A DNA stretch of 64,000 nucleotides from assembly GCF_014023275.1 (NCBI RefSeq), contig NZ_CP054698.1, positions 3,224,001 to 3,288,000 of the forward strand, given 5' to 3'. The notes under the pieces were generated by a model. That model was not told the origin of the DNA. It made no database searches and saw nothing but the letters and a program-made list of their open reading frames with translations. Below, piece after piece: positions 1-9,181 of the stretch (its first letter is position 1; each line of letters begins with the position of its first letter). The DNA comes from Nostoc edaphicum CCNP1411 (GTDB lineage Bacteria > Cyanobacteriota > Cyanobacteriia > Cyanobacteriales > Nostocaceae). A program made the position numbers and the translations under genes.

Positions 1-1750
1 AAGAAATAAACACTCTCCATACCAGCCGTGTTTTACCTTCGATGGTGTTAGCAAAAGTTCGCCGTCGTCGGGGACGACGAGAATGAGGACGATTATCTGG
101 TACACGCTCTCGGCTAGCAGATGGAGTAGGTTTTCTCCGCCTACGCTTTTGGTTATGACCCGGTGCAGCAGTTTTAGCTGAACCATTCAAATGCTGATTA
201 GAGCCTCTGCTCATTCTTTCAGCAGCAGGAACCTCTGATTTTATACTCCCAGATGAATTCCACATTGGTGGTGAGATATTTGAATATTCGGGTGTTTCTT
301 TTGTTGGTGTTTCTGGCAAATCTAGGTCAGGTGTTCTGCTGTGATTAAATTGCGCTGAGGTCTTAGTTGAATTGTTGTGGAAAGAGGGCTTATTTGTCTG
401 GGTTTTGGGAAAATACTGGGGGTTAATTACAGCCCATTCATTAGTTGTTTCCGCATCCGTTGGCAGTGCTTCTAAATAAGCTTGTACCTGTTGGTTAGCA
501 AAGTAATCTTTTAGGAAAGCTTGCTGGTTCGCTAAATCGCGAAAATGGGGAAATACTTCGTGTTGCAACCACTGTTCTGCATATAGACACAGCCCTGGTA
601 ACAAATCTGGAGAGTCTTGAGATTTTTCCCGAATAAAAGCTAAAGCTTCGTACTCCTGACTAAGTTCTAAAACACGAGTCGCTTCTTCAGTTTGTCCCAA
701 GAGTAATGCACATAGAGACTGTTCTAAATGTACATCTTGGCGTTTGCCCAGACGCATGAGCATTTGTCTTGCTTGACGAATTAAAGCAGGTTGCCGTTGA
801 GCAAATCCCCTTGCTATTAAGGCATAAACAGCCAAGTAAGTGGCGACAGCAGAATTGCGTTTGCTTTGGGCTTCAAATAACTTGTGCTGCTCTGCAACTG
901 TTAAATGGTTGCGTAACTGCTGAATAAATCGCAGAAAGTCATCTATGTTTAAACCAGAGTCATCATTGTTCGTGCCATCAATCCCGCCACGATCTTCTAA
1001 GAGGTTTTGTAATAATTCCAAGCCTTGGTTTCGTTCGGCAGTCTTTTCTTGAGGGAGTGCCAACAACTCCAAAATTCGATATGGTCGTAATTTGTAAAGA
1101 TCCGCCTGAATTTCTGCCTGGACACTGGCGAACAACCCTTCGCGCACTAGCAGTTCTTGACCAGTTTCTAGGGATATAGCGGCATTTTCGTAGTGACCTT
1201 GCTGCCACTGTTCGCGACCTAATTCTAGACAAGCAAGGGCGACAGTGAGAACGACATCAGGATGTTCAGCACTTTCGTGTATTTCTTCGTCTGCTAAATT
1301 ATTACCTTTTCTTGAACTTGTAGCACCGCTTTTATTTACTAGGTACGGACGACCTAGTTTCAATACAAGTTCGTATTCTCCTAACTCTTGCAAAATTAAT
1401 AAAGCGCCAACTAATTCGTCTTGGGTAATTTCAATACCTAGACTCTGGGTGTCACTACCCCTTTTGGTGCTTTCTGGTGGACGATTTTCCAGTGCTACTG
1501 CGGCAGCAGCAAGGTTATCAGGGTCATAGGCGTGGGCAAGATAGAGATGATCGTAGGTACTGCGTTGTTTTGGATCTGATAAAACCACGTAAGCTTCTTC
1601 TATGAGTTGTTTACGAGAAGAAATTGCTGCATGAGAATACTCACGTCGTGGCAGTTGTACAATGCGATCGCTGTATGCCTGTCGCAATTGTTCTTCACTT
1701 GCCGCTAACGGTAGTCCTAAAATTCGGTAGTAATCTAGCGGAATTCGCAC
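1..1750 (-). CDS. ftn2: Cell division protein Ftn2/ARC6 (ZipN), 5' part only
   Basis: The gene starts at GTG 1750 behind a purine-rich AGGGGAAG and stays open to the left edge, so about 583 N-terminal residues are present and the C-terminus is missing. The N-terminus (PLDYYRILGLPLAASEEQLR, then RKQLIEEAYVVLSDPKQRSTYD) is a J-like domain without an HPD motif, as in ARC6/Ftn2. A helical TPR-like region follows, then a Ser/Pro/Arg-rich stretch ending in RRPRRRR just before the edge, where the family has its transmembrane segment. Ftn2 anchors FtsZ at the division site on the inner membrane. It is divergent from pdhA across a long spacer. Identification is by family resemblance. Confidence 0.85.
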   Translation of the reverse strand, partial: MRIPLDYYRILGLPLAASEEQLRQAYSDRIVQLPRREYSHAAISSRKQLIEEAYVVLSDPKQRSTYDHLYLAHAYDPDNLAAAAVALENRPPESTKRGSDTQSLGIEITQDELVGALLILQELGEYELVLKLGRPYLVNKSGATSSRKGNNLADEEIHESAEHPDVVLTVALACLELGREQWQQGHYENAAISLETGQELLVREGLFASVQAEIQADLYKLRPYRILELLALPQEKTAERNQGLELLQNLLEDRGGIDGTNNDDSGLNIDDFLRFIQQLRNHLTVAEQHKLFEAQSKRNSAVATYLAVYALIARGFAQRQPALIRQARQMLMRLGKRQDVHLEQSLCALLLGQTEEATRVLELSQEYEALAFIREKSQDSPDLLPGLCLYAEQWLQHEVFPHFRDLANQQAFLKDYFANQQVQAYLEALPTDAETTNEWAVINPQYFPKTQTNKPSFHNNSTKTSAQFNHSRTPDLDLPETPTKETPEYSNISPPMWNSSGSIKSEVPAAERMSRGSNQHLNGSAKTAAPGHNQKRRRRKPTPSASRERVPDNRPHSRRPRRRRTFANTIEGKTRLVWRVFIS

Positions 1751-2704
1751 AGCCTACTTCCCCTGCACCGTGATCAACATAATTCACCTAGAGTTTTCCA
1801 GGCCTGTAAAACCGTGCCATAAAAATGCCGTGTAGAATTTACTCTACAAGTGTATATTGCAACAACTCGTTTTGTACCTTCCCGAAATTTTGAGTCACAT
1901 TCTAGTACTAATTTTTTGCTTTCGCCTAGAAAGCCTCAATTGTTTGTCTTAATTCTTAGTATTTTTGTTTAACACGACTATTATCAGCCTTCGATACCAC
2001 AAACCACAACTACCGCTTTTAATCACGGCAAAATTGTTGTGGTTGCAAGAATCTATTGATGATTGATTTTTTCGGGACTTCCCCAGGAAGCAGTAATAAA
2101 AATACCACTATTGAGGGTTGACCCTGATAACAGGAGAAGAAAATCATATCATAATTTACCTTTAATTACAATTACCTATTTGGGTATATAGACTTTTGCT
2201 TCCTTTTTTTTAAATTGTTAATGGATATGCAGAAAGCAGTCTATCTTGATTGCTAGTCTATGGAGGGGAATATTCAGGAGTGCTGAGTTTTGAGTGCTGA
2301 GTTCTGAGTAAGAAGTAATGAGTAAGACGTAGTACTTGTGAATCTTTTCCTAAGTACTCACTACTCGTAACTGATTTGATGCCTAATCGGTCTAATTTTA
2401 CTTTTTACTCAGCACGGGCTAAACGCCCCGCTTCCGCTAACGGTACTCAGCACTGTTTTGGTGAGAGAGAAAAACCCAAAGCGGCAGATGTTGCCCTTAG
2501 AGTCAAATCCTCACGGGGTATGGGCTGAAAAGTTAAAAATCAAAAATTAAAAATTCAGCTGTTCCCTAAGACCCTTTTTTGGTGCATAAATAAAGTTTGA
2601 TTGTTGAGTCTTACAAACGCTAGCCTGTTAAAAGCTGAGGTGTTATCAGACCAACTTATTTAAGACCGTAACTTTAAGTTGTACAACAGGGATACTCAAA
2701 AATA
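1751..2704. other. Long spacer between ftn2 and pdhA
   Basis: No convincing gene is present. From about 2279 to 2460 the spacer contains copies of the heptamer-like unit GAGTGCT/TGAGTTC and their complement. A GC-rich repeat lies at 2415-2441 (CGGGCTAAACGCCCCGCTTC...); a near copy occurs, inverted, inside the MalK gene at 46987-47013. The last ~130 bases before pdhA are AT-rich and should hold its promoter, but no promoter can be assigned by eye. Confidence 0.6.
2415..2441. repeat. GC-rich interspersed repeat, copy 1
   Basis: The 27-base unit is the near reverse complement of 46987-47013 (GTTAGCGG-AGCGGGGCGTT-AGCCC on the other strand). One copy is intergenic; the other sits inside a coding region. 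Confidence 0.7.
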
Positions 2705-3739
2705 ATGGTTCAAGAGCGTACTTTACCCACTTTTAATCCTGCTACTACGCACATTACTAAAGAAGAAGGGTTACGGTTGTATGAGGACATGGTACTAGGG
2801 CGCTTGTTTGAAGACAAGTGCGCTGAAATGTACTACAGGGGCAAAATGTTTGGTTTTGTCCATTTGTACAACGGTCAAGAAGCCGTTTGCAGTGGTGTTG
2901 TACAGTCAATGCGACCGGGTGAAGATTATGTTTGTAGTACCTATCGCGACCACGTTCATGCTCTGAGTGCGGGCGTACCAGCAAGAGAGGTAATGGCAGA
3001 ATTATTTGGCAAAGCCACAGGTTGCAGCAAAGGGCGCGGTGGTTCCATGCACATGTTTTCTGCCGAACATCGTTTGCTGGGTGGCTATGCTTTTGTGGCT
3101 GAGGGAATTCCTGTAGCGGCTGGAGCGGCTTTTCAAAGCAAATACCGCCGCGAAGTGCTGGGAGATAAAAATGCTGACCAAGTGACAGCTTGCTTTTTTG
3201 GCGATGGTGCAGCTAATAACGGTCAGTTTTTTGAGACGCTAAATATGGCAGCTTTATGGAAACTGCCAATTCTGTTTGTAGTCGAAAATAATAAGTGGGC
3301 CATTGGGATGTCTCACGAACGAGCCACTTCCCAGCCAGAGATTTATAAAAAAGCCAGTGTGTTTAACATGGTGGGCGTGGAAGTAGATGGTATGGATGTA
3401 CTAGCAGTCCGAGCTGTGGCCCAAGAAGCTGTAGCCCGTGCCCGTGCAGGTGAAGGTCCAACATTAATTGAGGCGCTTACATACCGCTTCCGGGGTCACT
3501 CTTTGGCTGACCCAGATGAAATGCGAAGCAAAGCGGAGAAAGAATTTTGGTTCGCCCGTGACCCAATTAAGAAGTTGGCAACTTATTTGGTGGAGCAAAA
3601 TCTGGTGGATGAGGGAGAAATCAAAGCAATTGATCGTAAAATTCAGGATGTAATCGACGAGGCAGTTAAATTCGCCGAAAGCAGCCCTGAACCAGACCCC
3701 AGTGAGTTATATCGTTTCGTGTTTGCAGAAGACGAGTAA
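2705..3739 (+). CDS. pdhA: Pyruvate dehydrogenase E1 component, alpha subunit
   Basis: The product is the thiamine-diphosphate subunit that decarboxylates pyruvate in the cytoplasmic pyruvate dehydrogenase complex and feeds acetyl-CoA to the TCA branch and lipid synthesis. At 344 residues it is normal for the family. The ThDP motif is visible as GDG at 166-168 followed by ENN at 194-196. The phosphorylation-loop region [15 protein letters not shown] is near residue 260. The start is ATG at 2705. The beta subunit gene is not adjacent, which is usual in cyanobacteria. A long perfect hairpin follows the stop codon. Confidence 0.95.
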   Translation: MVQERTLPTFNPATTHITKEEGLRLYEDMVLGRLFEDKCAEMYYRGKMFGFVHLYNGQEAVCSGVVQSMRPGEDYVCSTYRDHVHALSAGVPAREVMAELFGKATGCSKGRGGSMHMFSAEHRLLGGYAFVAEGIPVAAGAAFQSKYRREVLGDKNADQVTACFFGDGAANNGQFFETLNMAALWKLPILFVVENNKWAIGMSHERATSQPEIYKKASVFNMVGVEVDGMDVLAVRAVAQEAVARARAGEGPTLIEALTYRFRGHSLADPDEMRSKAEKEFWFARDPIKKLATYLVEQNLVDEGEIKAIDRKIQDVIDEAVKFAESSPEPDPSELYRFVFAEDE

Positions 3740-3754
3740 ACAGTGCTGAGTTAT

Positions 3755-3803
3755 GAGTGCTGAGTGCTGAGTATTTTTATATTCTACTCAGCACTCAGCA
3801 CTC
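3755..3803 (+). terminator. Perfect 18-bp hairpin after pdhA
   Basis: GAGTGCTGAGTGCTGAGT (3755-3772) is perfectly complementary to 3786-3803 around a 13-base AT-rich loop. The arms are tandem copies of the heptamer GAGTGCT. No T-run follows, so it may be an mRNA-stabilising or attenuating stem rather than a classical terminator. Confidence 0.55.
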
Positions 3804-3833
3804 AGCACTCCACCTTACCCAGGACTAAAATTT

Positions 3834-4703
3834 GTGTTTAGCATTGCAGTTCAACAGCAACAGTACAAGACCTATATTCTTTCTGATGAAGCCGCTGGTT
3901 CTCAGTTAGAAGTCGTACCAGAACGCGGCGGTATCATCACCCGTTGGCGTATTCAAGGGCAAGAAATTTTCTATCTGGATGCTGAACGCTTTACTCATCC
4001 TGAGTTGAGTGTCAGAGGTGGGAATCCAATTTTGTTTCCTATTTGTGGCAATCTACCAGATAATACTTACACTCATGACGGTCAAAAATATACTCTTAAG
4101 CAACACGGTTTTGCTCGTGAATTGCCGTGGTCAGCAACAGAACAAAATACTAAAGATCAAGCCAGTCTGACTGTCGTTCTTAATAGCAATGAGCAAACCA
4201 AGGCTGTTTATCCTTTTGATTTTCAACTGGCTTTCACCTATGAACTTCAAGGTAATACTCTAGAAGTCCGCCAGCAGTATAAAAACTTATCATCCACACC
4301 AATGCCTTTTTCGGCTGGTTTCCATCCCTACTTTTTGTGTGGTGATAAAACTCAGTTAGAGTTGGAAATTCCCTCTAATCAGTATCAAGACAATCAAACT
4401 AAGGAAATTCACTCTTTTGACGGCAATTTTGACTTTAGCCGTGATGAAATTGATTTCGCCTTTGGACAGCTAACGAGTCAATCGGCTACTGCGATAGATC
4501 GCAGCCGGAAGTTAAAACTCACCTTGGATTATGATGATTTCTCTACCTACCTGGTATTTTGGACTGTCAAAGGCAAAGAATTCTACTGTCTAGAACCGTG
4601 GAGTGCCACCCGTAACTCCCTCAATACTGGTGATAACCTGACTGTGTTAGCACCAGGAGCTAGTCACACAGCATCTATAAGGTTGACGGCTAATTTTTTC
4701 TAA
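3834..4703 (+). CDS. Aldose 1-epimerase-family protein
   Basis: This 289-residue protein belongs to the galactose-mutarotase-like fold (aldose epimerase / LacX / YeaD type). Supporting segments are ERGGIITRW near the N-terminus, KQHGFARELPW with the family histidine, GFHPYF in the middle and LEPWSA near the C-terminus. The likely role is interconversion of alpha and beta anomers of a hexose or hexose phosphate in the cytoplasm; the substrate cannot be told. Translation begins at GTG 3834, directly after the hairpin that follows pdhA, so the two genes could share a transcript. Aldose epimerases of the GalM type are longer, which favours the LacX-like branch. Confidence 0.8.
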   Translation: MFSIAVQQQQYKTYILSDEAAGSQLEVVPERGGIITRWRIQGQEIFYLDAERFTHPELSVRGGNPILFPICGNLPDNTYTHDGQKYTLKQHGFARELPWSATEQNTKDQASLTVVLNSNEQTKAVYPFDFQLAFTYELQGNTLEVRQQYKNLSSTPMPFSAGFHPYFLCGDKTQLELEIPSNQYQDNQTKEIHSFDGNFDFSRDEIDFAFGQLTSQSATAIDRSRKLKLTLDYDDFSTYLVFWTVKGKEFYCLEPWSATRNSLNTGDNLTVLAPGASHTASIRLTANFF

Positions 4704-4764
4704 ACCCCTTTACATATCTACAGATGTTTGTGCTATGATGGCAAAGTTGCGAAATGCAGCGAAA

Positions 4765-4836
4765 GGGTCGCTAACTCAACGGTAGAGTACTCGGCTTTTA
4801 ACCGATTAGTTCCGGGTTCGAATCCCGGGCGACCCA
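4765..4836 (+). tRNA. tRNA-Lys (anticodon UUU)
   Basis: The 7-bp acceptor stem GGGTCGC (4765-4771) pairs with GCGACCC (4829-4835), and the discriminator is A. The anticodon loop CTTTTAA is at 4795-4801 with anticodon TTT, and the T arm contains GTTCGAAT. CCA is not encoded. A strong terminator follows at 4857. Confidence 0.95.
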
Positions 4837-4856
4837 TATAAAAGTTTAAGAAAAAC

Positions 4857-4894
4857 TTGCCTCTGTTTTTGAGGTGAAAGCAGAGGCAATTTTT
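4857..4894 (+). terminator. Rho-independent terminator of tRNA-Lys
   Basis: TTGCCTCTG (4857-4865) pairs perfectly with CAGAGGCAA (4881-4889) and is followed by a run of T, 21 bases downstream of the tRNA. Confidence 0.85.
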
Positions 4895-4993
4895 GTGAAT
4901 GCGATCGCTCATCCAAAAATTTTTGGTTCTCCAGAGCGATCGCTGTTTGTGAAAATCAAAAAGGATTGCGGATTCATAGAAATTGACTAAGTT

Positions 4994-6023
4994 ACGCGAT
5001 GTGCGACTTATTGTTTCGTTACACAAGTCGGGTATATAAACGATTGAAAAGAAAATTCCCACAATCCGCACTGGAGCGAGAAAATCGTTACCAGTGAGTG
5101 GAATGAGGGAAAAATGTTTTCTATAGAAGAGTAAATCAATTGCTGTATTTTGCTGTGTTGACGATGTACTGATTGAAATCACCCAGATATACCCAATTAA
5201 GAGACGAGGTTTTGCTCCAAGTTTAAGGGAGAGTGAAGTTTTAACAATGGAAGTAGTTGCAGAGTTTTTGGGAATAGATGCTGACAAAGACATTTGGAAA
5301 TACTTTCACCGTCATTGGTTAGGGCTATTTCCTCAGTTAAAGAGTCGCTATGCTTTTATTCGTCAAGCAGCTAATTGTTGGCAGTACAAAGAACTGTTAC
5401 AACAAAAATTAGCACAGGTTTTAGGGGCATTTTCTGAGCAACTTCATTTAATTGATGGATTACCAATACCTTTGTGTGGCTTCAGTCGCGCTCCCAACTG
5501 CCGGAGTTTTAAATCCCAAGCAGATTATGGCTTTTGTGCTGCCAAGAAACAGACGTATTATGGGTTTCATGGGCATTTAATCATTAGTGGCACAGGAGTT
5601 ATTAGTGGGTTTACTCTCACTCCGGCAAATGGCAGTGAACGAGAAGCACTTTGGGATTTAATCACGCGAGTTAAAGGTTTATTAATCGGAGATAAGGGAT
5701 ACTTAAGTCAGTTTTTGTCAGGAGAACTTGAAGGAATGGGTATTAATTTACAAACCCCTCTGCGTTCTAATATGTCTGACTCTCGTAGCCAATCTTCGGT
5801 TCGATTAATGCAACGCTTTCGTCGCCTAATTGAAACAGTAATTGGTCAATTAGTTGAGAGATTTCATATAGAGAAGATTCGAGAAGCGAGATATGTGGCA
5901 TCTTACCAGTCGTCTCAATCGCAAGATTTTAGCTCATACTGTCTGTTTCTGGCTTAATCGCCACAATTGTGACCCTCTTCAGTTCGACGATCTTGTTACA
6001 GAATATTAAGTCGCACATCGCGT
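4994..6023 (+). mobile_element. IS982-type insertion sequence, 1030 bp, inactive
   Basis: The element is bounded by perfect 17-bp inverted repeats ACGCGATGTGCGACTTA at 4994-5010 and its complement at 6007-6023. The hexamer TAAGTT flanks it directly on both sides (4988-4993 and 6024-6029), as expected of a target duplication. It contains one transposase reading frame, broken in two places. Length and transposase type fit the IS982 family. The clean ends and target repeat suggest a fairly recent insertion despite the broken gene. Confidence 0.85.
5114..6009 (+). pseudogene. IS982-family transposase, frameshifted twice
   Basis: The central frame (5247-5957) shows the IS982 DDE core: LIDG near its residue 73, GDKGY near 149 and ETVIGQL near 197. 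The expected N-terminus MFSIEE is encoded at 5114-5131 but runs into TAA 5132; the continuation SIAVFCCVDDVLIEITQ is in the other frame, so a 1-base shift lies near 5131-5136. A second shift near 5885-5893 separates FHIEKI from the natural end RDMWHLTSRLNRKILAHTVC...LVTEY, whose stop is TAA 6007-6009 inside the right inverted repeat. An intact version would be about 298 residues. It is probably not functional. Confidence 0.85.
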
Positions 6024-6112
6024 TAAGTTTGATTTTTAATCAGTCATTCTATGGATAATTCAGTGCGGGTTGAAAGTGAATAAATGAATCTGAACTTTTT
6101 AACTGAAAGTAT

Positions 6113-6297
6113 CCCTCTTCTGTCACTCTCCGAAAACATTTGCCTTTTCTAAAATCTAGAGCTTTTGTATAACAAGCGATTGCGCGATTATTTTCTAATA
6201 ACAAATACAAGTCCTATTTTTTTCTAATAGTATAGCTTGTATTGATTGCCTCATGAGGCTTCTAGCGATCACTTTCCCGGAAAGTGACAGAAGAGGG
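6113..6297. mobile_element. MITE copy 1, 185 bp
   Basis: This short non-coding element has terminal inverted repeats CCCTCTTCTGTCACT at 6113 and AGTGACAGAAGAGGG ending at 6297. It is flanked by GTAT on both sides (6109-6112 and 6298-6301). A copy identical by eye lies at 18987-19171 with a different flanking tetramer, which shows that both were mobilised. It contains no open frame. It inserted about 90 bp beyond the IS982-type element. Confidence 0.85.
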
Positions 6298-6338
6298 GTA
6301 TAGCCGTAGTCACATAGGTTAGGACAGTGTTAGATTGC

Positions 6339-7217
6339 TCAATCAGAATTCCCTTCTGCTTCCTGCCCTCTGCCCGACGCTAGCGGACTCGCTAACGCCG
6401 CGCTATCAGCCTTTCTTGATAATTCGCCTCGCAGAACAGTTACCGCTTGTCCGGCGAGAAAGACGCGATCGCCGCCGTCATAATATACCTTCACCACCCC
6501 ACCGCGCCTGGATGCCTGATAAGCCAATAGCTCATTTTTGTGCAAGCGATCGCGCCAGAAGGGGGCGAGACAGCAATGAGTAGCCCCAGTCACCGGATCT
6601 TCATCAATTCCCAAACCTGGGGCAAATAAGCGAGAGACGAAATCATATTGAGAATCAGGGTGAGTGAGGCTGGTGACAATGATCTCAGAAATCGGCAAAG
6701 TTTTCAGTATTTGGAAATTTGGCTGCATTTGGCGTACCAAATCCTCAGATTCCAATTCCACTAAATAGCCAAAGGAATTTAAGAAAACAGATTTGTACGG
6801 TACACCCAAAGCTTGCTTGAGTTCTCGCGGGGCGACTGTTGCTTGTGAGTGATTCACAGGAAAATCTAACTCAATCCACTCACCTTGCAACTTAGCAATC
6901 AGCACTCCACTTTTGGTGTAGAAACGCGCAACTTCATTTGGTGACAGATGCCCCTCTGACCAAAGTACATGGGCACTAGCTAAAGTTGCATGACCACAAA
7001 GTGGTACTTCTACTGTGGGCGTAAACCAACGCAAATTGAAGCCATCATCCTGTCTAACGAGAAAAGCCGTCTCAGATAAATTCATCTCCTGCGCTACATT
7101 CTGCATCCAGCGATCGTCTTGGGGAGTGAGCAAAACACAGACAGCAGCAGGATTACCTGCGAATACTGTATTGGTAAAAGCATCAACCTGGGTAATGATT
7201 TGTCCCATTAGATTCAC
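6339..7217 (-). CDS. PhzF-family protein (isomerase-like)
   Basis: This 292-residue protein has the PhzF/DapF-like fold. The family active-site Glu is in MNLSETAFLV, and the second-domain signature is GIDEDPVTGATHC. The N-terminus QVDAFTNTVFAGNPAAVCVL is typical. Many PhzF homologues in non-phenazine producers have no known substrate, and no phenazine genes are nearby. The start could be Met4 (GQIITQVDAF) instead of Met1. The last ~27 residues (LSRKADSAALASPLAS...) look unlike the family and are encoded by a spacer-type repeat (CTAGCGGACTCGCTAACGCC), so the C-terminus appears to have been extended by a repeat insertion. Confidence 0.8.
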   Translation of the reverse strand: MNLMGQIITQVDAFTNTVFAGNPAAVCVLLTPQDDRWMQNVAQEMNLSETAFLVRQDDGFNLRWFTPTVEVPLCGHATLASAHVLWSEGHLSPNEVARFYTKSGVLIAKLQGEWIELDFPVNHSQATVAPRELKQALGVPYKSVFLNSFGYLVELESEDLVRQMQPNFQILKTLPISEIIVTSLTHPDSQYDFVSRLFAPGLGIDEDPVTGATHCCLAPFWRDRLHKNELLAYQASRRGGVVKVYYDGGDRVFLAGQAVTVLRGELSRKADSAALASPLASGRGQEAEGNSD

Positions 7218-7387
7218 CTTGAAAAGTGGACAGCAATATATTTATCAGGAGTGCGTTAAACATTTATGCAGACTGTTACCATTCTTTTGAAGTGGCGTAT
7301 GGTTCAGTTTTACAGCCGTTCCCAAATGAGAACAACCATTTACAGTACCTTATAAGTTAGGAATACAATCTCCAAAAACTAGGGTCA

Positions 7388-7642
7388 ATGTTAAAGCAAA
7401 ACGGAAACATGAGGATAAAAATCTTCAGAAGCATCTTTGCTGCTGTCAACTTAGCGCTAATTTCTGGAGGATTAATTAGTTGTGCTGTTGAAGTACCGCA
7501 GCCACTTGCTCCAACTGAGCAACAAAAACCAGTCCTACAACCTAACCAGAACGACAGAGATGATGACGACAAAGATGGTGACGAGAAAGATGGCGATCGC
7601 AATGATGATAAAGATGATGACGATAAAGACGATAACGACTAA
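7388..7642 (+). CDS. Small Asp-rich putative lipoprotein
   Basis: This 84-residue protein has a basic N-terminus (MRIKIFRS), a hydrophobic stretch and a lipobox-like LISC with Cys32, predicting a lipid-anchored exported protein. After a short Pro/Gln linker the C-terminal ~30 residues are almost only Asp, Lys, Glu, Gly and Asn. Such an acidic tail could bind divalent cations, but nothing in the sequence proves this. A HIP1 site lies inside the tail. It is followed 45 bp later by the Xaa-Pro peptidase gene on the same strand. I do not recognise a family. Confidence 0.65.
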   Translation: MLKQNGNMRIKIFRSIFAAVNLALISGGLISCAVEVPQPLAPTEQQKPVLQPNQNDRDDDDKDGDEKDGDRNDDKDDDDKDDND

Positions 7643-7687
7643 ATAAAGGCAAAACTGTTACCTTTATCCTTTTTTGAGTTTACATTT

Positions 7688-9070
7688 ATGCTTATCCAAG
7701 AAACTTCTACTTCCCTCGTCGATACTTTACGCCTCCGACGGCAACGACTAGCCAACCTGATTAATTTTCCAGCAATTTTGTGGTCAGGTAGCAATAGTCC
7801 GCGCAACTTTCCAGCAAATCCCTTTCCGTTTCGCGCTAGCAGTCATTTTCTCTATTTTGCCGGACTACCATTATCAAAGGCGGCAATTCGTTTAGAAGCG
7901 GGTAAGCTAGAACTATTCATGGACGATCCATCATCCGGCAGCGCCCTTTGGCATGGAGAAATGCCAACGCGCGAGGAAATAGCCCTGCATATTGGGGCGG
8001 ATGTGGCTCGACCAATGGCAGAATTAGAGTCTTGGATAGAAGATGCCGCCACACTTGCTGTACAAGATGCAGCTACTTGGACGCAGCAATCGCAGCTATT
8101 AAATAGATGGGTTTTACCACAAAGTCCTCCCCAAGGAATTGATTTGGAGTTAGCTAAGGCGATCGTTTCTCTCCGTCTCACCCACGATGAAGCTGCATTA
8201 ACTCAGTTGCGAAAAGCTGCTGCTGTGACTGTTGAGGTTCATAAAGTTGGGATGGCAGCAACACCTCAAGCCAAGCTAGAAGCAGAAGTTCGTGCAGCGA
8301 TGGAAGGGGTAATTATTGCCCACAATATGACCACCTCTTACAACAGTATTGTCACTGTTCACGGTGAAGTTTTGCATAACGAGCAGTATCACCACCCTCT
8401 ACAACCAGGTGACTTACTACTTGCTGATGTTGGTGCTGAAACCGAGATGGGTTGGGCCGGTGATGTTACTCGCACTTGGCCAGTTTCCGGCAAATTTTCA
8501 TCTACCCAGAGAGATATTTATAATGTTGTGCTGGCAGCCCATGATGCTTGCATTGCCAAAATACACCCTGGTGTAGAATATGGGGACATTCATCTGCTAG
8601 CTGCTACGGTCATAGCTGAAGGTTTAGTAGAGTTAGGAATTTTACAAGGAAATCCCCAAGATTTAGTAGAGATGGATGCCCACGCGCTGTTTTTCCCTCA
8701 TGGTATCGGTCATCTACTGGGTTTAGATGTCCATGATATGGAAGATTTGGGCGATTTAGCAGGGTATGAAGAGGGACGCCAAAGGAGCGATCGCTTTGGT
8801 TTAGGCTACCTTCGTTTAAATCGTCCCCTGCATCCAGGAATGTTAGTCACAATTGAACCTGGTTTTTATCAAGTACCAGCAATTTTAAATGATGCCAATG
8901 TCCGTTCAAAATATCAGAATGTGGTGAATTGGCAGCGTTTATCTGAATTTGCTGATGTGCGTGGAATCCGCATTGAAGATGATGTTTTAGTTATAAAAGA
9001 AGGTAGGGAAGTTTTAACAGCCGCATTGCCAAATGATGCTGATACTGTAGAGAATCTAGTTAATGGTTGA
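7688..9070 (+). CDS. Xaa-Pro aminopeptidase (M24 family)
   Basis: This is a cytoplasmic metallopeptidase that removes the N-terminal residue ahead of proline. The 460 residues have an aminopeptidase P N-terminal domain (about 1-160) and a pita-bread catalytic domain. The five expected metal ligands are visible: Asp247 (LADVGAE), Asp259 (GDVTRTW), His342 (HGIGHLLG), Glu390 (TIEPGFY) and Glu430 (RIEDDV). The start is ATG 7688. It is convergent with aroE, with a GC-rich hairpin between. It is PepP-like; the exact dipeptide preference cannot be read. Confidence 0.9.
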   Translation: MLIQETSTSLVDTLRLRRQRLANLINFPAILWSGSNSPRNFPANPFPFRASSHFLYFAGLPLSKAAIRLEAGKLELFMDDPSSGSALWHGEMPTREEIALHIGADVARPMAELESWIEDAATLAVQDAATWTQQSQLLNRWVLPQSPPQGIDLELAKAIVSLRLTHDEAALTQLRKAAAVTVEVHKVGMAATPQAKLEAEVRAAMEGVIIAHNMTTSYNSIVTVHGEVLHNEQYHHPLQPGDLLLADVGAETEMGWAGDVTRTWPVSGKFSSTQRDIYNVVLAAHDACIAKIHPGVEYGDIHLLAATVIAEGLVELGILQGNPQDLVEMDAHALFFPHGIGHLLGLDVHDMEDLGDLAGYEEGRQRSDRFGLGYLRLNRPLHPGMLVTIEPGFYQVPAILNDANVRSKYQNVVNWQRLSEFADVRGIRIEDDVLVIKEGREVLTAALPNDADTVENLVNG

Positions 9071-9098
9071 ATTTACGCTAAATGTTACCCCACCCTAA

Positions 9099-9121
9099 CC
9101 CTCCCCTTGCAAAGGGGAGGG
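9099..9121. terminator. GC-rich hairpin between convergent genes
   Basis: CCCTCCCCTT (9099-9108) pairs with AAGGGGAGGG (9112-9121) around a 3-base loop. The unit is a common interspersed repeat in Nostoc spacers. It lies between the stops of the peptidase gene and aroE, with no clear T-run on either strand. Confidence 0.5.
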
Positions 9122-9181
9122 AACCGGAGATCCAATTTTCTGGCTTTGCAAGGGGGGATTAAGGGAGGTAATTAAGTTTCA

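Noticed and set aside
4733..5293. 186-residue open frame on the minus strand
   Set aside because: It runs antisense across tRNA-Lys, its terminator and the left end of the IS, and resembles no family.
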